A stretch of DNA of 6,641 bases from an uncultured Succinivibrio sp. (GCA_900754255.1 CAAECI010000106.1:1-6641); one strand, 5' to 3'; positions 1-6,437 are shown, numbered from the stretch's first letter. Notes: a model not told the origin generated them from the sequence alone. Numbers and translations: made by a program.

Positions 1-296
1 CCTTAAATACCGTAATTAAAGAAGAGCTTGAATCAGGTGATGGCTTTACCGACATCACCTTGATAAATGAAGATCTGCAAAAAGTCGTCATCATTGAGAT
101 GAAAAAGGCGAGTGCAAATACCCCGCTGGGACGTATACAAGGAGCAAAGGCCGCATTGGATCAAATAAAACGCAAGGACTACGCCCGTGCCTTCATCAAT
201 CAGGGCTATGAAAATATTTTAGGCGTGGGCATAGGCTTTGGCGGCAAAAACTGTGCGGTACTCTCAAAGGCTCTTAACGATGATGAACAAGCATAA
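1..296 (+). CDS. AAA-ATPase-like protein with C-terminal PD-(D/E)XK nuclease domain (PDDEXK_9 / DUF1703 type), 3' part only
   Basis: The reading frame is open from the left edge (first full codon at 3) and ends at TAA 294-296, giving the last 97 residues of a protein that starts outside the window. The segment matches the C-terminal nuclease-fold domain of the family that pairs an N-terminal AAA-ATPase-like domain with PDDEXK_9; whole members are usually about 500-600 aa. Visible hallmarks, numbered from the first full codon: SGDGFTDI (11-18) with the likely metal-binding Asp17; VVIIEMK (28-34) with Glu32 and Lys34 of the (D/E)xK motif; the QIKRKDYA helix (54-61); and the GVGIGFGGKNCAV strand (74-86). 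The putative active-site residues are all present, so this end is not obviously decayed. The biological role of the family is not established; links to nucleic-acid processing or defence are speculative. The gene converges on fliR with a 75-bp gap and looks functionally unrelated to the flagellum. Confidence 0.85.
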   Translation, partial: LNTVIKEELESGDGFTDITLINEDLQKVVIIEMKKASANTPLGRIQGAKAALDQIKRKDYARAFINQGYENILGVGIGFGGKNCAVLSKALNDDEQA

Positions 297-321
297 CCAG
301 CCTTAATGCATTTACTGACCA

Positions 322-353
322 GATCCCGTCGGCACATAGGCGTTGACGGGATC
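322..353 (+). terminator. Hairpin between the convergent genes, probable terminator
   Basis: GATCCCGTC at 322-330 is perfectly complementary to GACGGGATC at 345-353. Two G-U pairs and one C-G pair extend the stem inward (331-333 with 342-344), leaving an 8-nt loop. On the plus strand the stem is followed by GCTTCTTTA, a weak T-rich run, 26 nt after the stop of the AAA-ATPase-like gene. It fits best as the plus-strand gene's terminator. On the minus strand no T-run follows it, but it is the only strong stem within 75 nt after the fliR stop and could also help end the flagellar transcript. The poor T-run lowers confidence. Confidence 0.5.
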
Positions 354-371
354 GCTTCTTTAGACTCAAAA

Positions 372-1169
372 TTACTGGAACACATCCTCACAGCTCGTAC
401 CTATAAGCGAGCAACTTTCGGAAATGATCTCGTTGAGATCCTGAGTGAAATTTCCCATAAAGGCACCCAGGCTTACTACCAACGTGGTTATACCCACCAG
501 CATGGATACGGCAAAGCCCAGTGAAAAAATATTAAGCTGCGGTGCGGCACGAGTCATCACGCCCAAGGTGAAGTTGACTATAAGCATGGTGCAGATCGAC
601 GATAAGGCCACGGCCAGGGCGGCCTGGAACATGAAGGATCCGAAGGCCGCAATACCGTAAAGTCCGTTCGCCGGCAAAAAATCCTGTCCCACGGGAACGG
701 TAGTGAAGCTTTCAAGCATCAGACGGAAGAACACCAAATGTCCGTTCATGGAGAAGAACACCAGAGTACACAAAATGGTAAAGAACTGACCTACCACCGG
801 AGCATTGGTTCCGGATACAGGATCGACCAACGAGGCAAAGCCCAATCCGGTTTGCATCGCTATAGTCTGTCCTGCCATGGTAAAGATCTGCGCTATGAAC
901 TGTGTCATAAAGCCCATGGCGAGCCCCTTTAACACCTCACTTGCAACGGTTAAAAGTCCCTCCACCGAAAAAGTGGTCAGATCGGGCGGCACCGCCGGCA
1001 CGGAAGGCAACACGCAGACGGTGAAGGTAAGCGCCAAAAGTGCCCTTACCATGGTCGGCACATAGTTTCCCGCAATCACAAAGAATACGGCCAAAAAAGC
1101 TCCGATCCTGCAGAGGGGAAAGACGAAGGCCGCAAGGGAATTTAAAACTATGGGCTCTAAAAAATCCAT
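372..1169 (-). CDS. fliR: Flagellar biosynthetic protein FliR (export gate)
   Basis: This is a 265-aa polytopic inner-membrane protein, close to the 255-265 aa usual for FliR. FliR joins FliP and FliQ in the flagellar type III export gate inside the MS ring. Hydrophobic stretches near residues 9-33, 40-60, 74-96, 125-147, 175-205 and 213-238 fit the family's multi-spanning layout. Family-typical segments are the Gly-rich GLGFASLVDP (108-117) and TRAAPQLNIFSLGF (206-219), which resembles the conserved PQ-N block of FliR and its type III secretion homologues. The start ATG at 1169 is preceded by AGGGG three nt upstream and lies 10 nt after the fliQ stop, indicating translation from the same mRNA. 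It is the last gene of the block; flhB, which commonly follows fliR, is absent here. The C-terminal tail (about 245-265) carries two cysteines, Cys253 and Cys260, of no known importance. Confidence 0.97.
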   Translation of the reverse strand: MDFLEPIVLNSLAAFVFPLCRIGAFLAVFFVIAGNYVPTMVRALLALTFTVCVLPSVPAVPPDLTTFSVEGLLTVASEVLKGLAMGFMTQFIAQIFTMAGQTIAMQTGLGFASLVDPVSGTNAPVVGQFFTILCTLVFFSMNGHLVFFRLMLESFTTVPVGQDFLPANGLYGIAAFGSFMFQAALAVALSSICTMLIVNFTLGVMTRAAPQLNIFSLGFAVSMLVGITTLVVSLGAFMGNFTQDLNEIISESCSLIGTSCEDVFQ

Positions 1170-1179
1170 AAACCCCTGC

Positions 1180-1449
1180 TCAGCCCAATACCTGCGGGAT
1201 CTCTTCGACTATGTGATAGAAAAAGGAGGTGAGCTTTTCAAGTCCCCAATGGGCACCGAGCATCAGCGCTCCTACGGTGATAAGCAGTCGCGGCAAAAAG
1301 GACAGGGTCTGTTCGTTGATGGAGGTTGCCGCCTGAAAGATGGACACGCAAAGCCCCACCACCAATGAAGGCACAATGGAAGCGGCTACCAGGATAGCCA
1401 CCAGTCCCAAAGCATCTCTTACGATGTCAACAAATACCTCAGGTTCCAT
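1180..1449 (-). CDS. fliQ: Flagellar biosynthetic protein FliQ (export gate)
   Basis: This 89-aa protein has the exact size expected for FliQ, the small two-helix subunit of the FliPQR export gate. Two hydrophobic segments (about 14-38 and 54-74) flank the highly conserved cytoplasmic-side loop VSIFQAATSINEQTLSFLPR (35-54), which identifies the family without doubt; the usual Pro-Lys at its end is Pro-Arg here, a conservative change. The ATG at 1449 is preceded by GAGGAG, and the TGA of fliP is part of that TGAGGAG string, so fliP termination and fliQ initiation are probably coupled. Only 10 nt separate it from fliR downstream. No defects are seen. Confidence 0.98.
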   Translation of the reverse strand: MEPEVFVDIVRDALGLVAILVAASIVPSLVVGLCVSIFQAATSINEQTLSFLPRLLITVGALMLGAHWGLEKLTSFFYHIVEEIPQVLG

Positions 1450-1459
1450 GCTTTACTCC

Positions 1460-2290
1460 TCAGGTGGGAATTCCCAAACCGAAACTTTGCACCAGCGTAC
1501 CGGTGATCAGTGACCATCCGTCCACCAGCACGAAGAGCATGAGTTTAAAGGGAAGGGACACGATCATAGGCGAGAGCATCATCATACCCATGGCCATGAG
1601 AATAGATGCCACCACCAGATCGATGATCAAAAATGGTAAAAAGAGCATAAAGCCGATTTGGAAGGCGGTTTTAAGCTCCGAGATCATAAAGGCCGGGATC
1701 ACCACCCGCAACGGAAGCTCCTCGGGAGTAGTTACATTTACGCCAGCATAATCGGCAAAGGACTTAAGATCGCTTTCACGGCTTTGCTCGATCATAAAAT
1801 GCTTAAGCGGCACCTGACCGCGGTCAAAGGCCTCGCGCGCTTGGATCTGATCGTTTAAATAGGGCTCGATGGCATTCTGATAAATCTTGTCGAAAACGGG
1901 CGTCATGATGAAAATGGTAAGAAAGAAGGCTATACCTATGAGCACCTGATTTGACGGAGAGGTCTGCAAGCCCATGGCCTGACGCAAAATAGCCAATACA
2001 ATGACTATGCGCGTAAAGGAGGTCATCATGATGAGGATCGACGGCAGAAACGACAGCAAAGTCATGAGGATCACAACCTGCAACGACACGCTGTAATCCG
2101 AGGTACCGTCGGCGTTGGGCTTTACCGTAAAGGCCGTAATATCAAGATCGGCTCCGTAGGCCTTGGGGATCAAATATAAAGCGGCAACACACAAAAGGGA
2201 GAAAAAAGCGCTTATAAAAAATTTTCGCTTTAGTCTTAAAAGCATTTGCGTGCGATCCTCAGGATCTCTTGGGCATTGCAACATCTTCAT
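1460..2290 (-). CDS. fliP: Flagellar biosynthetic protein FliP (export gate)
   Basis: FliP is the core subunit of the flagellar type III export gate in the inner membrane. The product has a Lys/Arg-rich and hydrophobic signal-like segment (about 19-46, with AYGA before Asp48). Membrane segments follow near 70-95, 112-133, 208-233 and 238-257, with a periplasmic domain at about 134-195. The FliP family signature PAFMISELKTAFQIGFML is at 199-216. The longest frame gives 276 aa, longer than the roughly 245-255 aa usual. This frame overlaps fliO by 4 nt (ATGA), but GGAG at 2293-2296 sits only 2 nt from that ATG and an ideal 8 nt from the ATG at 2284 (Met3). A third candidate, Met16 at 2245, puts the signal peptide near the N-terminus and has GAGGA 10 nt upstream. 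Identity is certain; the exact start is not. The TGA stop is used in the fliQ ribosome-binding site. Confidence 0.96.
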   Translation of the reverse strand: MKMLQCPRDPEDRTQMLLRLKRKFFISAFFSLLCVAALYLIPKAYGADLDITAFTVKPNADGTSDYSVSLQVVILMTLLSFLPSILIMMTSFTRIVIVLAILRQAMGLQTSPSNQVLIGIAFFLTIFIMTPVFDKIYQNAIEPYLNDQIQAREAFDRGQVPLKHFMIEQSRESDLKSFADYAGVNVTTPEELPLRVVIPAFMISELKTAFQIGFMLFLPFLIIDLVVASILMAMGMMMLSPMIVSLPFKLMLFVLVDGWSLITGTLVQSFGLGIPT

Positions 2291-2691
2291 TTCTCCGCCG
2301 TTTTTTCGCCCTTGTCGTTATTTTCAAGTACCGTCGCAACCTGCCCCTGCAGTTCCTCGCTAAAATCGTTCCCCGAGGTCAATTCACAAATCAGCCTTAC
2401 GTTTGCAGAAGTAACTCCGAGCAACAGGCGTCTTTTCTCTACCTCGATCATAACGATCTTTTCCTTAGGGCCGACGCTTAGGGCCGAGAGCAATTTGATT
2501 TGACCCTGCGGCACGAAACGGTAACGCATCTTCTTTAATAAAAATGCCATAGCTATGATGAGGCCCACCACAATAAGGGACGAGAACAGCCATGAGAGCA
2601 TGTCCCCCGTTGCTCCTGCCAAATCACGGGCATAAACGGCAGAGGCTGCACCAAGCAGACTTATGCCGAATAAGAACTTATGCGGACGCAT
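2287..2691 (-). CDS. fliO: Flagellar biosynthetic protein FliO
   Basis: This 134-aa protein corresponds to FliO, the accessory membrane protein that helps assemble the FliP ring of the export gate. It opens with a likely signal sequence (residues 1-21, ending AVYA), followed by a short periplasmic stretch, one transmembrane helix (about 34-52) and a basic cytoplasmic face (KKMRYR, 53-58). The FliO domain spans about 60-105, including the family-like GQIKLLSALSVGPKEKIVMI run (63-82) and LLLGVTSANVRLI (89-101). The tail is charged and polar. FliO proteins diverge strongly, so position between fliN and fliP supports the call. The ATG overlaps the fliN stop by one base (TAATG), pointing to translational coupling, and only a weak purine-rich site precedes it. 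The stop overlaps the longest fliP frame by 4 nt. Confidence 0.93.
   Translation of the reverse strand: MRPHKFLFGISLLGAASAVYARDLAGATGDMLSWLFSSLIVVGLIIAMAFLLKKMRYRFVPQGQIKLLSALSVGPKEKIVMIEVEKRRLLLGVTSANVRLICELTSGNDFSEELQGQVATVLENNDKGEKTAEK
2293..2296 (-). promoter_or_regulatory. Shine-Dalgarno site bearing on the fliP start
   Basis: GGAG reads on the minus strand inside the end of fliO. Its spacing is 2 nt to the ATG at 2290 and 8 nt to the ATG at 2284. Normal spacing of 5-9 nt favours the ATG at 2284, which would leave a 2-nt gap after the fliO stop instead of a 4-nt overlap and remove two residues from FliP. Confidence 0.5.
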
Positions 2692-3116
2692 TATTTGAGC
2701 TTCTTGATACGTTCGACCTGACTTATGACATCGGTCAAACGAATACCGAACTTGTCATTTACCACCACCACCTCACCATGGGCGATAAGCGTACCGTTCA
2801 CCAGCACGTCCAAGGGCTCACCTGCCAAACGCTCAAGCTCTATAACCGAGCCTTGGTTTAGCTGTAGCAGATTGCGAATGGAGATCTTTGCGTGTCCCAC
2901 CTCCATGGTGATGTTCACGGGTATATCCATTACCGCATCAAGCTTGCGCTTTTCTTCGCGCGACAGCGGAGCCTTGCTCTGATCGGCGGCATCCTCGTCA
3001 AACTGCTCCAAGGGAGCGGCGCCAGTATCCTCGCCGTTATTGGCGGCAGCCTCGCCGGTCTCCTGCTCGTTTAAAGCCGCAGCCCATTCGTCTGCCAATT
3101 TCTGATCATCTGACAT
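2691..3116 (-). CDS. fliN: Flagellar motor switch protein FliN
   Basis: This 141-aa protein is FliN, which forms the lower C-ring with FliM and docks the FliH-FliI export ATPase complex. The first 50-55 residues are acidic, rich in Ala, Asp and Glu, and probably disordered. The SpoA (surface presentation of antigens) domain covers about 60-138, with the conserved MDIPVNITMEVGHAKISI (63-80), LLQLNQGSVIELERLAGEPL (83-102) and GTLIAHGEVVVVNDKFGIRL (108-127). The ending ERIKKLK is typical of gammaproteobacterial FliN. Length is normal for proteins with this N-terminal extension. The ATG at 3116 follows the fliM stop by 8 nt; the Shine-Dalgarno AAGGTG includes the last two bases of the fliM TAA, so the two C-ring genes appear translationally coupled. 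Confidence 0.98.
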   Translation of the reverse strand: MSDDQKLADEWAAALNEQETGEAAANNGEDTGAAPLEQFDEDAADQSKAPLSREEKRKLDAVMDIPVNITMEVGHAKISIRNLLQLNQGSVIELERLAGEPLDVLVNGTLIAHGEVVVVNDKFGIRLTDVISQVERIKKLK

Positions 3117-3124
3117 AAAACACC

Positions 3125-4171
3125 TTAATCGTCATCGTATTCTTGGATCTCGTCCTCATCGACCAGGCTTACGCTGTTACCCTTGATGAAGGAGATATCA
3201 CTCTTCATGCTCTTAGGACGCTCAAGCACCCTGCTAATTTTCACCGCAAGCTTGTCGCGAACTCGACCGAGCTTGCCGCGGAAATAGGGCAGATCCTCGA
3301 CATAGAGCATAAGCTCGTCGGGCATATCCACCTGAATAACGTCCCCAGCCTTCATATTCATTACGGATTCAAGCGTAAGCTCGCAATCCAAAAGCTTTAC
3401 CCGCAGATCCACGGGCACGTCCATAACTTCCTCACGCAAAGCCTTGTTCCAACGGAAGTCGGTATCCCCCTTGTCCGTCTGCACACCGGCATCCAAAAGC
3501 TCGCGTATGGGCTCGATCATCGAATAGGGGAAGCAGATATGCAGATCGCCGCTGCCTCCGTCCAAATCGATATGGAACTTGTTGACCACCAGCACCTCCG
3601 AGGGGGAGACGATGTTGGCCATGGAGGGGTTCACCTCGGAGTCTAAGTATTCAAACTCCGTATCCATCACCGGTGCCCAGGCTTCCTTATAGTCGACGAA
3701 CGACATCTTGAGCACCTTTTGAATGATGCGACGCTCGGTGGGGGTGAATTCGCGACCTTCAATTTTGGTGCGGAAGCGTCCCTCGCCGCCGAAGAAGTTT
3801 TCCACCAGAATAAATACCAGTCTGGCCTCAAGGGTGATGAGCGCCGTGCCCTTTAAGGGACGAAAGCGCACCATGTTGAGCGAAGTCGGCACGTAGAGAG
3901 TCTGCACATACTCGCTGAATTTCATCATCTGCACGCCCGACCAAGTTACCTCGGCACTGTGACGCAGCATGTTGAACAGAGAGATGCGCATATGACGGGC
4001 AAAACGCTCATCCACAAGCTCGAGCGTAGGCATACGACCGCGAACTATGCGCTCTTGGGATCCGAAGTCAAAGGGTTTAATTCCGTCATTATCCGTCGGA
4101 GTCTCGGGCTTCACGTCATCTGCGCCGTGAAGCAGAGCGTCAATTTCCTCTTGGGTTAAAAAATCTGCCAT
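3125..4171 (-). CDS. fliM: Flagellar motor switch protein FliM
   Basis: FliM is the C-ring protein that binds CheY-P and FliG to set rotation direction. The 348-aa product has the N-terminal CheY-P-binding peptide LTQEEIDALL (5-14), then a flexible acidic linker (to about 30). The middle CheC-like domain (about 40-230) carries the FliG-contacting loop GGEGRF (128-133) and the family-typical EGREFTPTERRII (138-150). The C-terminal SpoA domain (about 245-318) pairs with FliN. A further tail of about 30 residues (319-348) ends in a strongly acidic run (DEDEIQEYDDD); the length is at the upper side of normal. The ATG at 4171 has AGGGG four nt upstream and lies 9 nt after the fliL stop. The intact EIDALL peptide implies a CheY-dependent chemotaxis system elsewhere in the genome. 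Confidence 0.98.
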   Translation of the reverse strand: MADFLTQEEIDALLHGADDVKPETPTDNDGIKPFDFGSQERIVRGRMPTLELVDERFARHMRISLFNMLRHSAEVTWSGVQMMKFSEYVQTLYVPTSLNMVRFRPLKGTALITLEARLVFILVENFFGGEGRFRTKIEGREFTPTERRIIQKVLKMSFVDYKEAWAPVMDTEFEYLDSEVNPSMANIVSPSEVLVVNKFHIDLDGGSGDLHICFPYSMIEPIRELLDAGVQTDKGDTDFRWNKALREEVMDVPVDLRVKLLDCELTLESVMNMKAGDVIQVDMPDELMLYVEDLPYFRGKLGRVRDKLAVKISRVLERPKSMKSDISFIKGNSVSLVDEDEIQEYDDD

Positions 4172-4180
4172 GAAACCCCT

Positions 4181-4729
4181 TTACTGCATCACGAAATCAG
4201 AAAAAAGCACGTGCTCTATCACGGGATTTTTGGCTATCTCCGTCATACGACCGCGCAGGGTATCCAAAAGGCGCAATCGCAACTGCTCACGGCCGGTGGG
4301 CTGCAGCAGATCTTGATAGGACTGTGCGGACAATACCTGCAAGGCTGTGGAGGACAAAAGATCCAAATGCTTTTTGGCAAGCTCCTCGTTTTCAGCCCCC
4401 GAAACCACCAGCACCAGCTCGACCTGAGCCGAATGCTGACGTTTGTTATAGGATAAATTAAAGGTAAACGGAGAATTGAACTTCACATACAGATCGCGAT
4501 TACGCTCAGCCTCACGCTCGGCCTCAGCCGCTTTGGCGGCGGCTATTTCCTCAACCGACGGCCCCTGCGGCTCAAAGGGAGGCCATTGTAAAAACCATGC
4601 GGCACCCGTATAACCGCCTGCAAGCAGGATCATGCCGACAAATACAAGCACCATAAGCAATAGCTTATGTCCGCGCTTGGGTACGGTTACATCATCATCG
4701 ACGGATTGTTTCTTTGCTTTATCAGCCAT
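4181..4729 (-). CDS. fliL: Flagellar basal body-associated protein FliL
   Basis: FliL is a single-pass inner-membrane protein that surrounds or supports the stator units and affects motor torque. The 182-aa product has a short charged cytoplasmic N-terminus, one transmembrane helix (about 22-48), and an Ala/Glu/Arg-rich linker likely to be helical or coiled (58-78). The periplasmic FliL domain (about 79-182) includes FTFNLSY (88-94), the QVELVLVVS strand (102-110) and the family-like ending EHVLFSDFVMQ (172-182). Length is a little above the roughly 155-170 aa common in the family because of the linker. The start ATG at 4729 has a strong GGAGGA Shine-Dalgarno 6 nt upstream. It is the first gene of the tightly packed fliLMNOPQR run and is separated from fliK by 176 nt. 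Confidence 0.96.
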   Translation of the reverse strand: MADKAKKQSVDDDVTVPKRGHKLLLMVLVFVGMILLAGGYTGAAWFLQWPPFEPQGPSVEEIAAAKAAEAEREAERNRDLYVKFNSPFTFNLSYNKRQHSAQVELVLVVSGAENEELAKKHLDLLSSTALQVLSAQSYQDLLQPTGREQLRLRLLDTLRGRMTEIAKNPVIEHVLFSDFVMQ

Positions 4730-4735
4730 CTTAAT

Positions 4736-4741
4736 TCCTCC
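4736..4741 (-). promoter_or_regulatory. Strong Shine-Dalgarno site of fliL
   Basis: GGAGGA on the minus strand lies 6 nt before the fliL ATG. It is the best ribosome-binding site in the block and fits fliL initiating independently of fliK, whose stop lies 176 nt away. Confidence 0.75.
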
Positions 4742-4750
4742 GTATTAGAC

Positions 4751-4777
4751 ATTTTAGCCTGAAACCGCCGTCCTTTA
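4751..4777 (-). promoter_or_regulatory. Weak sigma-28 (FliA)-like promoter candidate before fliL
   Basis: On the minus strand TAAAGGAC (4777-4770) and GCTAAAAT (4758-4751) are separated by exactly 11 nt, the spacing of the FliA consensus TAAAGTTT-N11-GCCGATAA. The -35 half matches 5 of 8 positions and the -10 half only 4 of 8. TAAAAT could equally be a sigma-70 -10 element with a poor -35. It is recorded as a candidate only. Confidence 0.2.
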
Positions 4778-4905
4778 GTGAAATTTAATGCTATAGCTGC
4801 GATCAGCATCGTCCGTAACAGTCTAAAAGTCATGGGATCATGCGTTCTAAGCGGCCCCTTGCATGGGGACCGTCATAAATTTAGGTTATGAGCTCGACAA
4901 TATCC

Positions 4906-6390
4906 TCAGGCAAAAAGACTTAGGATCTCATCATCAAGAGCCTGTGACGAGCTTTTTTCTACACGCACGTCCTCATTCCCTGCAAGCATGCCCTGCTCTC
5001 TCTCATCCTTTTGCTTATGCTCGGAGCCCTGCCTCTCATGTCCGTCTCCGCCCTGATAATCACCGCAGCTGGTTTCGGAGTTGACCCCCGCATCACGCAG
5101 GAATTGCTTCAGCGTGGGCAGACTCTGAGCGATGAGACGTCTGGTGGCCTGCTCCTCAGCCGCCACGTTGACATTTACTGCCTCGTTGCTCTCGTCGGTA
5201 TCAATCGAAATCTCCATGCGTCCCATGCCGTGAGGATTAAGCTCAAAAGTAAAACGCTTTAAATTTTTCGCGGCCATGGTCATCACTGCACGGGCGATCT
5301 CCTCGGCATTTTTCTTTACATCCTGACTTAAGGTCAGCATATCGGAGCGTAGAGAGGCCTGAGCGTTTTCCCTTGCGGACATACGCGTTTGCGACAGGCC
5401 CTGCGCCGCTCCGGTCAGGGCATCGATCGAGGATGTTTCATTTCGTGATGACAGGGCACTCTCCGTACTCTCGTAGGATGAGGAGGCCGTGGAATTCATA
5501 CCCTGCTTAAGCGCAGACAGGGCCTCACCTAGGGATTTATTCTCAGGCATAGCGCTCTGCAGCAAAGCTTGCTGAGCATTGCCGCCTAATGAGCCCTGTC
5601 CGCCGTTTTGCGACGTATTACCCTCTCCCTCCGACATATCGGAGGCAAGCTTTAATGATTCGTTGATAAAAGAAAGATCATCCATGCTTTCCATGGCGGC
5701 AGTAGCATCGGTCGAGCCTTTAACTTCACTTACCTTAACCGCCTTTACGTTGGCCTGCACCATGAGGGAGGTTAAGGCTGAATCGTCCTTTATGGCAACG
5801 GGCTCGGTGTTTTGCAGAGCCTCGCCTTCTTGGGACAAAAGCTCGTCGGCATAATTTTGCAGATCCTCCTCGTTTAAGACCGTCTCAGTTTTAGTCTCAG
5901 CGACGGTATTCTTTAAAAGATTTTGGGTATTGACGGGCTTTTCCTGAGTTTTATTAAGCTCAGATCCTTCCTCTGCTTTATTTTCCGCAAGCAAATTATT
6001 TACCCACACGGCGGCAACCTGAGTTGCATCATCCGCAGAGCCGTCGGCCTTGACACCTTTATCCTCATCCTCTGCGTCGTCCTCATAAGTATTTGCAGTT
6101 TTCTCGGGCTTTATCCTATCCGCAGTTGCATTATCCTTTTTTCCAAAAGCCTCGAGGCTCAGGCTACTCTTGTTGTCCTTGACGGGAATATCGGCATTGA
6201 AGCTGCCCTTTTCGCTGCGAAACTGTTGCATGGCACTGAAGATACGATTTACGCCCGTACCCTGATCTTTAATCATACTGCCGAGCATGGCGGCAAAATC
6301 TCCGCCTAAGGCCGCATTTGCCGCGCCTATCTTGCCGTCTGCGGCATATTTTTCTTGGCCATGCGTGGCAATAGTGCTTAATGACTGCAT
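4906..6390 (-). CDS. fliK: Flagellar hook-length control protein FliK
   Basis: FliK is exported during hook assembly, measures hook length, and then acts on FlhB to switch export from hook to filament substrates. The 494-aa product is hydrophilic with almost no aromatic or Cys residues; residues 1-340 are low-complexity, rich in Ala, Ser, Asn, Glu and Asp, as expected for the extended ruler part. The conserved C-terminal switch domain lies at about 355-440, with FTFELNPHGMGRMEISID (380-397), equivalent to the family's L-x-P-x-x-L/M-G motif, and RRLIAQSLPTLKQFLRDAGV (417-436). A charged tail with GGDGHERQGSEHKQKDEREQ (447-466) follows, ending in EILSLFA. Length is within the variable range of FliK (about 400-700 aa). 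The ATG at 6390 has CGGAG 7 nt upstream and begins the transcription unit, about 63 nt downstream of the start site predicted from a sigma-54 promoter. The frame is intact. Confidence 0.93.
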   Translation of the reverse strand: MQSLSTIATHGQEKYAADGKIGAANAALGGDFAAMLGSMIKDQGTGVNRIFSAMQQFRSEKGSFNADIPVKDNKSSLSLEAFGKKDNATADRIKPEKTANTYEDDAEDEDKGVKADGSADDATQVAAVWVNNLLAENKAEEGSELNKTQEKPVNTQNLLKNTVAETKTETVLNEEDLQNYADELLSQEGEALQNTEPVAIKDDSALTSLMVQANVKAVKVSEVKGSTDATAAMESMDDLSFINESLKLASDMSEGEGNTSQNGGQGSLGGNAQQALLQSAMPENKSLGEALSALKQGMNSTASSSYESTESALSSRNETSSIDALTGAAQGLSQTRMSARENAQASLRSDMLTLSQDVKKNAEEIARAVMTMAAKNLKRFTFELNPHGMGRMEISIDTDESNEAVNVNVAAEEQATRRLIAQSLPTLKQFLRDAGVNSETSCGDYQGGDGHERQGSEHKQKDEREQGMLAGNEDVRVEKSSSQALDDEILSLFA

Positions 6391-6397
6391 ATGTCAA

Positions 6398-6402
6398 CTC
6401 CG
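6398..6402 (-). promoter_or_regulatory. Shine-Dalgarno site of fliK
   Basis: CGGAG on the minus strand lies 7 nt before the ATG at 6390, which supports that codon as the fliK start. Confidence 0.7.
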
Positions 6403-6408
6403 ATTCTT

Positions 6409-6437
6409 ATGCGCTTTTCGCAAGTATCTATGCGCTT
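6409..6437 (-). repeat. Direct repeat AAGCGCAT x2 in the fliK leader
   Basis: AAGCGCAT occurs on the minus strand at 6430-6437 and again at 6409-6416, start to start 21 bp, or two helical turns. Both copies are followed by a similar A-rich tail (AGA and AAGA). The repeats interleave with the inverted repeat at 6417-6442. Helical phasing is compatible with a protein-binding pair on one DNA face, but no regulator can be named from sequence. Confidence 0.55.

Larger units (their letters stand above)
4730..4905. other. 176-nt spacer between fliK and fliL
   Basis: No gene is supported here. Besides the fliL ribosome-binding site it holds, on the minus strand, a short GC-rich hairpin (4852-4872, CGG plus CCCC pairing with GGGG and CCG around a bulged A) with no T-run after it, and a weak sigma-28-like arrangement at 4751-4777. 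All other gaps in the block are 10 nt or less, so this spacer is a natural place for an internal promoter, partial terminator or mRNA-processing site, none of which can be proven from sequence alone. Confidence 0.6.

Noticed and set aside
206..391. 61-residue minus-strand open frame overlapping the AAA-ATPase-like tail and the end of fliR
   Set aside because: It is antisense to a well-supported domain, overlaps the fliR stop, and lacks any recognisable motif.
306..524. 72-residue plus-strand open frame running through the terminator hairpin into fliR
   Set aside because: It includes the hairpin and the antisense of the fliR 3' end; no family resemblance was seen. Treated as a shadow.
3143..3646. 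167-residue plus-strand open frame opposite fliM
   Set aside because: It lies wholly antisense to a certain fliM, has no ribosome-binding logic and shows composition expected of a shadow frame (many His, Gln and Val codons from the reverse of fliM codons).
4852..4872. GC hairpin after fliK as an intrinsic terminator
   Set aside because: The stem is short with a bulge and the minus strand has no T-run after it, so it does not meet terminator criteria. It is mentioned only as part of the spacer.
5923..6309. 128-residue plus-strand open frame opposite fliK with hydrophobic stretches
   Set aside because: Its hydrophobicity is the mirror of the Glu/Asp/Lys-rich fliK codons; fliK itself has a clear promoter, ribosome-binding site and C-terminal domain.
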